Notes: generated from the sequence alone by a model not told the origin. A DNA stretch of 32,931 nt from Chroococcidiopsidaceae cyanobacterium YX2bin18 (GCA_030446505.1 JAUJND010000048.1:1-32931); one strand, 5' to 3'. Shown: positions 16,290 through 26,196, counted from the first letter of the stretch. Numbers and translations are program-made.

Positions 16290-16720
16290 ACGTTAGGAGA
16301 GGAGAACAGGAGAAACACGAATTCGATGACAGCTTACCCCGCATCTACCGCGAAATTACAGGCGGAGTTTTCCGGGATTCACGTCCTGGTACTGATAATA
16401 GTCTACTAGGCAGCGATGAGTGGGCTGTACTCGAAGAAATCTGCGACAGTAATCCTATGCACCTCGAACTGATGGCAAAGCTACTAGATACTGAACGCCA
16501 GTATCGCACTATGGCACGACGCAATGGAATTTATGATGCTCTAGAGAAGTGCTTTGAAACCAGTTCTCGCTCTAAAGAAGAAGCGATCGCCAACGCCCAC
16601 TACAAGCGCGACTTAAAAACAGCTGTGGGTGAAGGCAACGTTCAAACCGTTAAACAACTGACTTGGGCAAACTTAAAATTCCAAGCTAAGGATTCAGGCG
16701 ATAATTTACCAGACGATTAA
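16290..16720 (+). pseudogene. dndC: 3' remnant of dndC
   Basis: DndC is a PAPS-reductase-like, iron-sulfur enzyme that helps place sulfur in the DNA backbone. Only about 143 C-terminal residues remain: EKHEFDDSLPRIYREITGG, LLGSDEWAVLEEI, ELMAKLLDTERQYRTMARRNG and a tail ending FQAKDSGDNLPDD. The frame is open from about 16290 but has no start codon or promoter of its own; the first ATG in frame is at 16457. The PP-loop and the cysteine cluster of DndC lie in the missing part. Homology stops where the inverted 295-aa gene begins, which points to a replacement or deletion event. dndD, dndE and the methyltransferase follow in normal order. Confidence 0.85.
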
Positions 16721-16852
16721 CTCTTAACGCTATAAGAAACAAAACCAGCGCCTGCACAACTTCAAAATCAATTAGTCAGCGTAGGCATTTAGCTGTATAG
16801 TTCCGCGAATTCTATTCGCCAGGGCATCCGTAAAGTGATATAAGGCGTTGTC

Positions 16853-18828
16853 GTGATCTTTCTTGAACTCGTACTGCAAAACTTTGGTCCTTATCGGGGG
16901 CGGCAAGTTATTAATTTCAGTCCAGATAATGACAATTGTCCAATAATCTTATTGGGCGGCATGAATGGTGGAGGCAAAACTACTTTAATGGATGCCATTC
17001 GCCTCGCCCTTTATGGACACCGCGCTCAATGTTCTACCCGGAATAACTTGGGCTACAGTGAATTTCTTACCCAATGCGTTAACAGCCATGCTAAACCTAC
17101 AGAAGAAACCTCAATTGAATTAGCATTTGAGCATATCCTTAATAACGTACAGGTAGTTTTTAACATTAGACGTAGTTGGACAAAACATCCTAAAGGTGGT
17201 AAAGATACTCTATATGTTTCAGTTGATAAATGGCTTGACGATGCTCTAACCAAAACCTGGGATGAACGCATCGAAGATTTACTACCATTGGGTATTTCTA
17301 ACTTATTTCTCTTGACGGCGAACAAGTAAAAGAATTAGCAGAACAAGAAGTACCTCCACCTGCTGTAGTTGAATCAATCCGATCTCTCTTAGGATTATAT
17401 TTAGCTGTTCGTCTATCAGTTGATATTGATATTTTAGTCAATCGCAAACTTAAAGCTCTTGCAGATGCTCAAGAACTTTTAAGTATAGAGGAAATTGAGC
17501 AGAAGCTACTTTCTCAGAAGGAAGAATATCAAGCAGCTATAAAGCGACTAGAAGCAAGTCAAAAGGCATTAAAAAAAGCCCAAGAACAAGAAAATCAAGC
17601 TTATGAAAAATTCCGCTCTGAAGGTGGCAAAATTGCTGGAGAACGTAGCCAGCTAGAAACACATTTGCGTTACTCTAGTGAGTCTGCTTCTACCCAACGC
17701 CAAGCTATGAGTGATCTTGCTGCTGAGTTTCTACCCCTCGCTTTAATTTCACGACTTTTAAGCCAGGCGCAAACTCAAGGACAAAAAGAATATCGACAGC
17801 AACAAGCAAAAATTGCACTAGATGTATTAAGAAAGCGAGATCAGCGTTTTTTGAATTGTATTGCTGAACTAACGTTATTACCTGAGCATATTGATAAAAT
17901 TAAATCATTTATAGATAAAGAAAACCAAGAGCTTGAGCAAGATATTGATCCAAATGAACAATTTTGGCTAGCAGTTGATACTGAAACGTTGAATTACTTA
18001 GACAATCTTATCAATCACTATTTACCCAATCAACAAAATCAAGCATTAGAGCAACTACTTAGTCTAAAAACTCAAGAAGAAGAAATTACAGCAATTGAAA
18101 GACAATTAGCTGCTGCTGCTGCACCAGAAGCTTATGAAAAGCTAGCTGCTGCTGTCAGACACGCACAAACTGAATTAGCACAAGCAAAAGCTGGTTATGA
18201 AACACTAAAACAGCAATGTGACAAATTAGCGACAGTAATTGAAAAAACAAAAAAAGAACTATCGCAGTACAGTGAGCAAAATATTGACCGAAAAAATGAT
18301 GAGCATATTATTAAAGCATCGGCAAAAGTTCAAGATACGCTCAAGCTTTTTCGTGAGCGATTAACCTTGCGTAAATTAAATCAGTTAGAGTCTGTTGTCA
18401 CAGAATGTTTCCTCTACCTTCTCCATAAATCTGATTTAGTTCATAGAGTTGCAATCGACACAAACACATTCAGCTTTTCCCTTTACGATTTAGCTGGCAA
18501 GCCTGTTCCCAAACATCGCCTCTCTGCTGGAGAAAAACAACTATTAGCGATCGCATTCTTGTGGGGATTAGCTCGTGTGTCAGGACGCAACTTGCCAGTT
18601 GCAATTGATACACCCTTGGGAAGGCTAGATTCATCGCACCGGACTAATTTAGTTGAGCGCTACTTCCCCTCTGCCAGCCATCAAGTCATTCTCCTCTCAA
18701 CAGATACAGAAATTGGAGAAGTGGAAGTAAAAAAATTGCGGGAGAACAAGGCGATCGCGCGTGAATATCTTCTAAAATACGATTCATCTGAGCGTCAAAC
18801 CATTATAGAACCTGGTTATTTTTGGTAA
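16853..18828 (+). pseudogene. dndD: DndD, phosphorothioation ATPase, single frameshift
   Basis: DndD is an SMC/Rad50-like ATPase of the DNA phosphorothioation complex. The first frame (GTG at 16853) opens with IFLELVLQNFGPYRGRQVI and has Walker A GGMNGGGKTT at residues 35-44. At 17310-17314 a base is missing in CTCTTGAC: with CTCTTTGAC the family motif LFDGEQVKEL is restored. From there the frame is open to 18828, with a long coiled-coil centre, the signature HRLSAGEKQLLAIAF and Walker B VAIDTPLGRLD near the end. The restored length, about 658 aa, is normal. A single homopolymer-type indel may be a read error or a recent inactivating mutation. The gene is followed by dndE after 65 bases. Confidence 0.9.
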
Positions 18829-18893
18829 TCATTTCTGACTTTGCGCTACTCTTACGAGAAGCCGAGTAGCGCGTCTACGTTACTCTTAAAAAT

Positions 18894-19289
18894 ATGGAAC
18901 CACCGATTGATCGCATTCGTCTCTCCCAAACAGCCAAAGATCAGTTGACCAAACTGAAGCGAATCACCAAAATAGATCAATGGAATATTTTATGTCGCTG
19001 GGCATTCTGCCGCTCACTCGCAGAACCAACTATCCCTTCACCTGTACCAATTCCAACTGACAGCAACGTTGAGATGACTTGGCGCGTCTTTGGCGGAGAA
19101 GTGTCTGATATTCTGTTAATTGCCCTTAAACAACGCTGCTACAACGACGAGTTAGGTACTGACAAAGAAACCCTAGCTACTCAATTTCGCCTCCACTTGC
19201 ATCGCGGCATTGGCTATTTAGCAGGTGACCCAAATATTAAAAAAATAGAAGACTTAATTTCAGTTGCTGTATCTCATGCTACATTTTAG
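18894..19289 (+). CDS. dndE: DndE, DNA phosphorothioation protein
   Basis: A complete 131-residue DndE. Known DndE forms a tetramer that binds nicked double-stranded DNA in the modification complex. Seen here: IRLSQTAKDQLTKLKRITKI at the start, a central WNILCRWAFCRSLAEP helix, the strand TWRVFGGE and the helical C-terminus LHRGIGYLAGD. It overlaps the next gene's start by 14 bases, so the two are translationally coupled. Confidence 0.92.
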   Translation: MEPPIDRIRLSQTAKDQLTKLKRITKIDQWNILCRWAFCRSLAEPTIPSPVPIPTDSNVEMTWRVFGGEVSDILLIALKQRCYNDELGTDKETLATQFRLHLHRGIGYLAGDPNIKKIEDLISVAVSHATF

Positions 19290-20748
19290 CCTTCAATCAG
19301 AACCACTAGAAATTGAGCGTCATCGCGCCGCTATTGTTCGTACTGACTTATCTCGACCAGCACGATTGGCAATAGAATATGCAATTTTAAACAACAATAC
19401 CACGTTTTTTGATTATGGATGTGGTCACGGTGGCGATGTCGAGCGAATCACTGCTCGTGGCTATATTAGTGCAGGTTGGGACCCCTATTATCGTCCTAAT
19501 ACTCCCCACACAAGCGCTGATATTGTCAACCTAGGCTACATCCTGAACGTAATTGAAGACTTAAATGAGCGCCGCCAAGCCCTCAAACACGCTTGGGAGC
19601 TCGCCCGCAAAGTATTGATTGTTTCTGCACAAGTGCTAATTAATGATCGCGGCAGCGGTCAACTAGCTTACGCAGATGGCATTGTTACTCGCCGTAATAC
19701 CTTTCAGAAATATTATGAACAAGAAGAACTTAAAAATTACATTGATGACGTGCTAAATGCGGATGCAGTGCCAGTCGCGCTAGGCATCTACTTTGTTTTC
19801 CGAGATGAGCAAGAACGAGAGAGCTTTCGGGCTTTACGCTTTCGATCACGCACCACAACCCCAAGAGTGCGTATCCCTAGCAAACGCTTTGAAGACTACC
19901 AAGAACAGCTTGCACCACTAATGGCTTTTGTGACTGAACGTGGACGATTGCCTGTTAAAGGTGAATTACCATCTCAGGCAGAGATATTAGCTGAATTTGG
20001 CACATTTAGCCGCGCCTTTAAAGTAATTTTGCAAGCTACAGATGAAGCAGAGTGGGATGCGATCGCCTACCGTCGTTCTTTAGACATCCTAGTTTATCTG
20101 GCACTGACTCAATTTAATCAGCGCCTGACACTAAATAAGCTAGCACCAGAAATTCGACGCGATATTAAAGCCTTTTTTGGCACGTATCAAGAGGCTTGTG
20201 AAGTAGCCGATAAAATGCTTTTCAGTTTGGGTAAACCGAGTGTAGTTGCTAAAAGCTGCCAACAGAGCAAGATTGGTAAACATCTCCCAACTGCCTTATA
20301 CATTCACGTCTCAGTCCTTGAAGAACTCGATCCTTTACTACGTATTTATGAGGGCTGCGCTAGTCGCACCATTGGTCGCCTAGAAAATGCCACATTAGTT
20401 AAATTTTATACCGAGCAGCCCAAAATATCTTACTTATTTTATCCAAACTTCGACACAGATCCGCATCCTGCCCTACACACAAGTATGCAGATTGACTTAC
20501 GCGATCTAAAAGTAAGTTATCGAGACTACGACACTGTTGCAAATCCGCCAATTCTGCATCGTAAAGAAACCTTTATTACGCCTAACTATCCTTTGTATGA
20601 GCAGTTCGCTTTACTGACTCAGCAAGAAAAAGAATTAGGGCTGCTAAAACATAAATCCTCTATCGGCACTCGTGAAGGGTGGCAAAAGTGCTTAGAAGAA
20701 CACAGTGTCGAAATTCGAGATCATAGAGTTTTCTTGCTAAAGAAATAA
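19276..20748 (+). CDS. DNA phosphorothioation-associated putative methyltransferase
   Basis: A complete protein of 490 residues from the ATG at 19276 (an in-frame TTG at 19264 would add four). The N-terminal part is typical of the family, HRAAIVRTDLSRPARLAIEY, followed by the S-adenosylmethionine motif FFDYGCGHGGD at about 44-54 and the second strand GWDPYYRPN. Past residue 200 it carries a long helical region with PVKGELPS and AFFGTYQEAC. This family is found almost only next to dnd genes. Its target (DNA or another substrate) is not established. It overlaps dndE and closes the operon. Confidence 0.9.
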   Translation: MLHFSLQSEPLEIERHRAAIVRTDLSRPARLAIEYAILNNNTTFFDYGCGHGGDVERITARGYISAGWDPYYRPNTPHTSADIVNLGYILNVIEDLNERRQALKHAWELARKVLIVSAQVLINDRGSGQLAYADGIVTRRNTFQKYYEQEELKNYIDDVLNADAVPVALGIYFVFRDEQERESFRALRFRSRTTTPRVRIPSKRFEDYQEQLAPLMAFVTERGRLPVKGELPSQAEILAEFGTFSRAFKVILQATDEAEWDAIAYRRSLDILVYLALTQFNQRLTLNKLAPEIRRDIKAFFGTYQEACEVADKMLFSLGKPSVVAKSCQQSKIGKHLPTALYIHVSVLEELDPLLRIYEGCASRTIGRLENATLVKFYTEQPKISYLFYPNFDTDPHPALHTSMQIDLRDLKVSYRDYDTVANPPILHRKETFITPNYPLYEQFALLTQQEKELGLLKHKSSIGTREGWQKCLEEHSVEIRDHRVFLLKK

Positions 20749-20991
20749 AAATTTTCCCTGATCTTTCCTTGTCGAGCGATCGCTTAATATGACTTCCACC
20801 CCTGCTTAAGCTCGGACTGCGATCGCAACTGCGTTCTTAAGTTACACAACAAGCCTCTCTACCAAGCTGTGCTAAGACGGGACTCCAGCGTTCCTACTTC
20901 AATCCCTAGTGAAACTTTATGCAAACGGTATCTGCTATGGCAAGATTACTGAATGCTACAGGAGTAATGCCAGCTAGGAGGTTTTTTAACG
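20749..20991. other. short intergenic region before the AmpG-like gene
   Basis: No gene is supported. Two HIP1-related GCGATCGC sites lie near 20776 and 20820. The ribosome binding site AGGAGG sits at about 20976-20982. Confidence 0.4.
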
Positions 20992-22476
20992 GTGAGTGCA
21001 ACGAAATCGCTGTTACAAGTTTTTCAAAGCCGGAAGATGGCGGCTTTGTTGTTACTAGGTTTTTCTTCGGGTTTACCGTTGTTTTTAACAAGTAGAACCC
21101 TACAAGTTTGGATGACAGAAGAAAATGTGGATTTGGGCGTTATTGGGTTGTTTGCTGTTGTAGCCTTGCCTTATTCCCTTAAATTCTTATGGTCGCCGTT
21201 ATTAGATCGATTTGTACCACCTTTTATGGGGCGTAGACGTGGTTGGCTAGTTATTACCCAAGTGGGGTTATTGTTAGCGATCGCAGCTATGGCATTGCAA
21301 AAACCCGCGCAAGATGTCCAAGTTTTACAACTGCTGGCGCTCAACGCCTTAATCATTACTTTTTTAAGCGCGACTCAAGACATTGCTGGTGATGCCTACC
21401 GAACCGATGTATTAAAACCACAGGAACTAGAAACAGGAGCATCTGTTTGGGTGCTTGGCTATCGCATAGCTCTTTTGGCGACAAGTTTCTTGGCTTTAGT
21501 TTTAGCAGATTATTTGCCTTGGAATACGGTTTATTTGCTCATGGCAGCTTTAATGGGAGTCGGAATAATCACTTCTTTTTGGACTCCGCAAGCACCAGGG
21601 GAAAATTTGCAAAATCGCGCCCCTTTGTCTTTAAAAGATGTAATTTTCCTACTTTTAATAGTTTTATTAGTGGCAGGATTATTGGGCGGTGTTTTGATAA
21701 GCTCCATACCTCTAAATATTTTTTATTGGATAGTAGCAGTTGTGATCGGAGTATGGCTAATTACATCTTTTCTACTGCCGAAACGGACATTAACTAATGA
21801 ATCGGACAGCCCACCTCAATCTTTACAAGATGCTATAACCCTACCATTCCAAGAGTTCTTTCAACGATTTGGCATTCTTCAAGGTAGCTTGATTCTTGCT
21901 TTTATCTTGCTTTACAAACTTGGCGATGCTTTAGTTGGCAACATGGCAAATCCATTTTTGGTAGCTATAAATTTAAGTAATACTCAAATAGGAGCAATCC
22001 AAGGAGGCATGGGCTTTTTAGCAACAACTGTTGGCGTATTAGCTGGCGGCGCAATTTTGACTAGATTGGGGATAAATCGCTGTCTTTGGATATTTGGTAT
22101 CTTGCAATTACTCAGCAACTTTGGTTATTACGCCCTAGCGATCGCTGGCAAAAATGATTCTCTTCTAGTCCTAGCAATTAATCTGGAAAATTTCTGTGCT
22201 GGATTAGTTACAGTTGTAACTGTTGCCTTTTTGATGAGTCTTTGTAACCATAACTTTACGACTACTCAGTTTGCTTTATTCTCTAGTTTGACAGCTATCA
22301 GTAGAGACATTCTCTCAGCTCCCGCTGGTGAATTAGTTAAAGCGACAGGCTGGGCAACATTTTTTTTAATCAGCGTAGTAGTAGCTTTACCTGGATTACT
22401 GCTTTTACCGTTTGTCGCTCCCTGGAATCATCAACTTACTATGCCCACAGGGCTAGATGATGACGATTCGTATTAG
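20992..22476 (+). CDS. AmpG-like MFS transporter
   Basis: A 494-residue inner-membrane carrier with about twelve to fourteen hydrophobic helices. The start GFSSGLPLFLTSRTLQVWM and the charged loop GRRRGW after helix 2-3 match AmpG-type permeases, which take up anhydro-muropeptides for peptidoglycan recycling. The TQDIAGDAYRTDVLKP segment is also typical. The GTG at 20992 is chosen because an AGGAGG lies about 10 bases upstream and the product begins with a short cytosolic tail. Cyanobacterial members are often annotated simply as MFS, so the substrate is inferred. Confidence 0.85.
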   Translation: MSATKSLLQVFQSRKMAALLLLGFSSGLPLFLTSRTLQVWMTEENVDLGVIGLFAVVALPYSLKFLWSPLLDRFVPPFMGRRRGWLVITQVGLLLAIAAMALQKPAQDVQVLQLLALNALIITFLSATQDIAGDAYRTDVLKPQELETGASVWVLGYRIALLATSFLALVLADYLPWNTVYLLMAALMGVGIITSFWTPQAPGENLQNRAPLSLKDVIFLLLIVLLVAGLLGGVLISSIPLNIFYWIVAVVIGVWLITSFLLPKRTLTNESDSPPQSLQDAITLPFQEFFQRFGILQGSLILAFILLYKLGDALVGNMANPFLVAINLSNTQIGAIQGGMGFLATTVGVLAGGAILTRLGINRCLWIFGILQLLSNFGYYALAIAGKNDSLLVLAINLENFCAGLVTVVTVAFLMSLCNHNFTTTQFALFSSLTAISRDILSAPAGELVKATGWATFFLISVVVALPGLLLLPFVAPWNHQLTMPTGLDDDDSY

Positions 22477-22531
22477 TTTTAGGATAGAAAAGAGAACTTA
22501 ATATCTTCAGCTATATCCTCCAACTATAAAT

Positions 22532-22703
22532 ATGGTTATTTTTCGTCAATACATTGCTCCGTTGCTCGTAGTGCTAGTGTTTTTTGTTGCGCTTGTTGCA
22601 GTCAGCGCCTGCATATTTCTCCAGCGATATGGCTGCTCCTGCACCAGTGGAGGAAGTAACTCCCCAGGAAACACGCACAAGTATCATTATTCAGTTTGGA
22701 TAA
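22532..22703 (+). pseudogene. small single-TM protein, frameshifted
   Basis: The first frame begins MVIFRQYIAPLLVVLVFFV, a single membrane helix (residues 8-27). A frame change at about 22615-22630 leads to MAAPAPVEEVTPQE and the tail TSIIIQFG, stopping at 22701-22703. The rebuilt peptide has about 56 residues: a membrane anchor with a short proline-rich tail facing one side. I know no function. It sits between the transporter and the acetyltransferase on the same strand. Confidence 0.5.
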
Positions 22704-22756
22704 GTAGCGCATGATTCTCAGTTACAATAAGTTTTTCAATAGAATAGCTGCTTACA

Positions 22757-23257
22757 TTGGTGTCTGAGCAACTTCTACCAGGGTACTATTTGCGCGTTGG
22801 ATCTGGTTTGGATCGAGCCTTACTGGTGAAATTCATGCAACGGACTTACCAGGATTTGGCTCCAGAACAGGATTTTTCCCATCTAGCGCGAACAGTTGAA
22901 CAATACTTCTCGCGAGAAACGCTCTTTGTGGTGGGTTGAGTTTGTAGGTGAGCAAGCAGAATTCAACCTCCTGCCTCCTACAGTAGCTTGTCTATGGGTG
23001 GGAAATGCAGTGGATCAACTACAAGGCGATCGCATGCTCACATTTTTCTGCTCTACGTCATGCCCCAACATCGACGGCGGGGTATTGGTACTGCTTTAAT
23101 GCGTTATGTAGAAAATTGGGCAGTTGCCAGAGGCGATCGCCAAATTGGTTTACAAGTTTTTCAATCTAATCAGAGCGCAATCAATCTTTACAACCAACTG
23201 GGCTATCAAAATCAATTCTTTTGGATGGTCAAAACTTTATCTGAGAAAGTGCAATAA
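22757..23257 (+). pseudogene. GNAT acetyltransferase (RimI-like), two frameshifts
   Basis: Three frames join into one protein of about 165 residues. They are LLPGYYLRVGSGLDRALLV with EQYFSRETLF, then VEFVGEQAEF with VACLWVGNAVDQLQGDR, then HAHIFLLYVMPQHRRRGIGT with LYNQLGYQNQFFWMVKTL. The Q/RxxGxG/A acetyl-CoA loop (HRRRGIGTAL) and the AINLYNQLGY helix are clear. RimI acetylates the N-terminus of ribosomal protein S18, but small GNATs vary, so the substrate is uncertain. The frame changes lie at about 22925 and 23030. The start is a GTG or TTG at 22757-22762. Confidence 0.75.
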
Positions 23258-23336
23258 GCTTTGCTTCTGATCAGTATTTTCAGGGTAATGTGACCAAAAT
23301 GGTTAGATGAGGGTAGGATACGGTACTTTGTTATTT

Positions 23337-24091
23337 ATGTACGATGAAGACGACCTGACCTTACTTGAGGAAATTGAACTTGAGCTAGAAAGCCCTCTAG
23401 ATCATCTAGAATCGCTTACTGCCGATTTTGAAGTGCCCGAAGCCCAATCCGGATGCCATGCTAGCTCTGCTAGAAGATCCGCAGACACAGCAACGGATGT
23501 TAGCGCGCGTGCCTTTTGCGATCTTGAGGATCAACGGGCTACTCATCTAATTCACCTATTAAACGACGGCTGCCCATTAGTGCGGGTGAGTTACCTATGC
23601 TATCGGACGCAACCCCAGTTCAGTGCCGTAGAGCCTTTAATTGACCAATTATCCCTTGATTGGAATGGTTATGTGCGTAAAGGTGTTGTTTGGGCTTTGG
23701 GGGAACTGCCGCGATCGCCGTTCTTTAGCACCATTAGCAGAAGCGTTGAAAACTGATATTTCTGCTGTGCGGCTATGGGCAGCTAGTGCTTTAGCTCAAA
23801 TGGCAGAGGTAGGATACGAGGCAGTAGTGGGAGCCATTCCACCACTTATTGAAGCCTTGGTACAAGACTCCGTAGCAGCAGTGCGGAGTAACTGCGCTTG
23901 GGCAATAGGACAATGCCGTGAACTTCCCTCTAACGTTGTCTACGCCACCGCGATTGATGCTCTATTCAAGCCTTTGCAGAAGATGAAGATTTAGGAGTAC
24001 GGGAAGACGCTTAAAGCAGCACTATTAGGAGTGGGTGATCCGCGTGGAAGCGTAACTGATTGAAACATTGGAACAAGAAGGATGGTTTTAG
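23337..24091 (+). pseudogene. HEAT-repeat protein, several frameshifts
   Basis: From the ATG at 23337 the protein starts MYDEDDLTLLEEIELE. It continues in other frames with DAMLALLEDPQTQQRMLARV, HLLNDGCPLVRVS, WNGYVRKGVVWALG, TDISAVRLWAASALAQMA and DSVAAVRSNCAWAIGQ, then LIETLEQEGWF before a TAG at 24089-24091. These are helical HEAT/PBS-lyase-like repeats of about 30-40 residues with a VR-x-WA core, as in phycobilisome lyase relatives and general scaffolds. At least four frame changes are present (about 23455, 23600, 23710 and 23985). It may mediate protein contacts; no catalytic motif is seen. Confidence 0.7.
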
Positions 24092-24115
24092 TCCTGTCAA
24101 ACATACTCGTGCTAC

Positions 24116-24668
24116 CTAGTTAACTTGCACAATTGTCCGCTGCATTATTGTGCCTAGTTTAATTGCCACCGCTGCAACAAGTTCGATTAATCGCTGATCT
24201 TCCTGGTGGGCTTGCGTTATAAAACGAGAACCGCCAGCACTTGATGATTAACAATAACCGGAACGCCAAACCCAGCTTTAATACCGCAGGCATTGGCAAT
24301 TTGATTCCGTAAGAAATAAGTCTCTGAATAGGCTGAGACATCCACAATCCATTCTGGTTGCTGGGATGACCAAACTCGCCCTGGTAAACCGATACCTGGG
24401 GGTAAGACAAAATCTTCGCTACAAAGCCGAAACTGTTTTATAGCAAGCGTAGTTGCATTGCTGGCATCCTTTGGAGTTGTCATGTACCAAACAGGGCTAA
24501 GTTCTGAGAACTCTACTATCCTTGCAAGGAATCCAGGCTTCGCCATAGTCCAGCCAGTGAATTCACATAATTGGAGGAGGCTGATAAACAGCGCTTTATG
24601 AAAATCGGCGTTTCACTAATAGCTTGATTCAGAATTTGCAAAAGCTGTTCTTCCTGTGTGCGATTCAT
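24116..24668 (-). pseudogene. GAF-domain protein, frameshifted
   Basis: Read on the minus strand it starts MNRTQEEQLLQILNQAIS. After a frame change near 24605 it continues HKALFISLLQLCEFTGWTMAK and then a GAF core: VWYMTTP, LPPGIGLPGRVWSSQQPEWI, the helix FLRNQIANACGIKAGFGVPV and VLAVLV. A last change near 24225 gives QAHQEDQRLIELVAAVAIKL to a stop at 24116. GAF domains bind small ligands or chromophores in signalling; no chromophore cysteine motif is clear. It has a single domain and no output domain, so its partner is elsewhere. Confidence 0.7.
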
Positions 24669-24698
24669 ATCTTTAACAAATGAGATATCTCAGTTAAT

Positions 24699-25152
24699 TT
24701 AGAGTAGGTGAAATTCCTGCATTGCTGGTAAAAGTTTTTTGTTTTCATGACTAGAGCGGCTGAGTTTAATTAAGGCAAAGCGCTCGTAAAGGATTCCGGT
24801 CAATCCACCGTTGGGTTGTGAGTGTAACACCAATTTCTTCATCCTTCTCCTTAATACTATGCTGGATTATAGCTACGTCCATCCAATCTGGATATGGTTC
24901 AACTGGAAGTTCATCTGCTGGTGTGCCACTATATTTTTTAACTAATTGTTGGAGCACTTCTCGGTATTCTTGAATTTCTGTTTTTGTAGTGCAAGGCTGT
25001 TCAACTAAAACTTGACGCTCGGTTGAACTAAAATGATTCCAATCAGATAGTTTCAGTTTAATTCCACAAGTATCAAGCTTGAATCGTACTTGCATGGGAA
25101 TGCAGCGGAGGGTATCTACAAAATCTGCCTCAAATTTGAAAAATTCGCTCAT
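24699..25152 (-). pseudogene. nitrate reductase associated protein, 3' frameshift
   Basis: The 128-residue frame MSEFFKFEADFVDTLRCIPM...YPDWMDVAIIQHSI...TTQRWIDRNPL matches a small family found beside cyanobacterial nitrate assimilation genes. At about 24775 the frame changes. In the next frame RFALIKLSRSSHENKKLLPAM continues to a stop at 24699-24701, giving the usual length of about 150. The loss is near the C-terminus, so some function could remain. It lies nine bases after the PsiE-type gene on the same strand, so the two are probably co-transcribed. Its role in nitrate reduction is inferred by association only. Confidence 0.8.
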
Positions 25153-25161
25153 GTCTTTTAA

Positions 25162-25623
25162 TTATTGCGGTGCTGGATTGTTACTACGAACAATCCAGTA
25201 ACTAATTGATAAAGCAAAAATGGCGATCGCTAGCCCAATTAAATCGATGCCTGATGTTTTTTCAAAATCAAGAATAATAATTTTACGAGCAACAGCAATT
25301 AAGGAAGTAACTATAACTAATTCAACTTGCAGAACATTTTTCCGAAGATATGCTGTAATATTTTCCAAAATTTCCAAAGCAATCAATATATTCAAAAATA
25401 ACCCAAAAATTTCAATTAAGGTACTACTAAAAAATCCAAATGGTTCTGAAACAAGCTCTTTAAATAAAAACCAGCCCAAGTCAACTAAGGCAGCTAGGAT
25501 TACTAGCACCATCGCAATAGATAGAAATTTGGCGACGATACCCTGTAACTTTTCGATTCCACCTAGAAAATTCTCATCCTTGTTAGATGCTGCAACCTTG
25601 CTTAAAACTTTCCTCAACCACAT
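25162..25623 (-). CDS. psiE: PsiE-family membrane protein
   Basis: A complete 153-residue protein with four predicted membrane helices: about residues 33-52, 67-85, 99-113 and 125-142. The segment LNILIALEILENITAYLR followed by VELVIVTSLIAVARKIII is typical of the phosphate-starvation-inducible PsiE family. The function of the family is unknown. Starts at the ATG at 25623; no Pho box was recognised upstream. Confidence 0.85.
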   Translation of the reverse strand: MWLRKVLSKVAASNKDENFLGGIEKLQGIVAKFLSIAMVLVILAALVDLGWFLFKELVSEPFGFFSSTLIEIFGLFLNILIALEILENITAYLRKNVLQVELVIVTSLIAVARKIIILDFEKTSGIDLIGLAIAIFALSISYWIVRSNNPAPQ

Positions 25624-25707
25624 TGCCTGATGTCTACATTAAACAAAAAACATATAACGAGAGGATACTTGATTAAGGGAACACAAACAATATATCCAAT
25701 AGCAATC

Positions 25708-26196
25708 CTAAGAAAAGGCTTCGCTGACGCTTGTAGAGACGTTAGGAGAATCTTCTTCAGAACTACGCGATCGCTGAGTGTGAATCAATGATACCTGAGT
25801 AGTTAACAGGAAACTAACAAAACTGGCAATTACGGAAACCATTGCCGTATCAGAAAGTACACTAATAATTACAGTAATACTGATAGGCGTTTTAGTTATT
25901 GCCACATTCACTGCTGCCATCATACAGATCATGCCGATTGTCGGGTGGATTTGGGGTACAGCTAGAGCAACTGCCAAGCCGACTGCTGCACCAATATAAA
26001 ATAGCGGAAAGATGAATCCGCCCCGGAAACCAGAATGGAGAGTACAACTAACAGCTAGCATTTTAGCTGCGGCGATCGCCAGTAACATCGTAATTCCAAA
26101 CGTAGAACATACATAATTCCAGGAGGATATCGGGAAGTAGAGTTTCAGCAAGTCTGGAAACGTTCGCCAGACAAGGTTTATGCCTGCTTCTAGCAC
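25708..26196 (-). pseudogene. ClC chloride channel/transporter, C-terminal remnant
   Basis: About 162 residues, begun by a GTG directly after an in-frame stop. They carry the C-terminal third of a ClC protein: LEAGINLVWRTFPD, AAAKMLAVSCTLHSGFRGG with FIFPLFYIGAAVG (the GxFxP ion-selectivity loop, about residues 57-77), and VNVAITKTPISITVIIS. A full ClC has about 420 residues or more, and the N-terminal helices with the GSGIP and GREGP loops are absent. As it stands it could not form the two-fold channel. A truncated gene is the simplest reading. Confidence 0.75.

Noticed and set aside
23325-23340. Further LexA box candidates around other GTAC sites (for example 7552, 11600, 23325)
   Set aside because: Each lacks the second half-site GTWC at the required spacing.
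25220-25630. 136-codon open frame on the plus strand
   Set aside because: It is antisense to the PsiE-type gene, which has clear membrane helices and family features. The plus frame has no motif.
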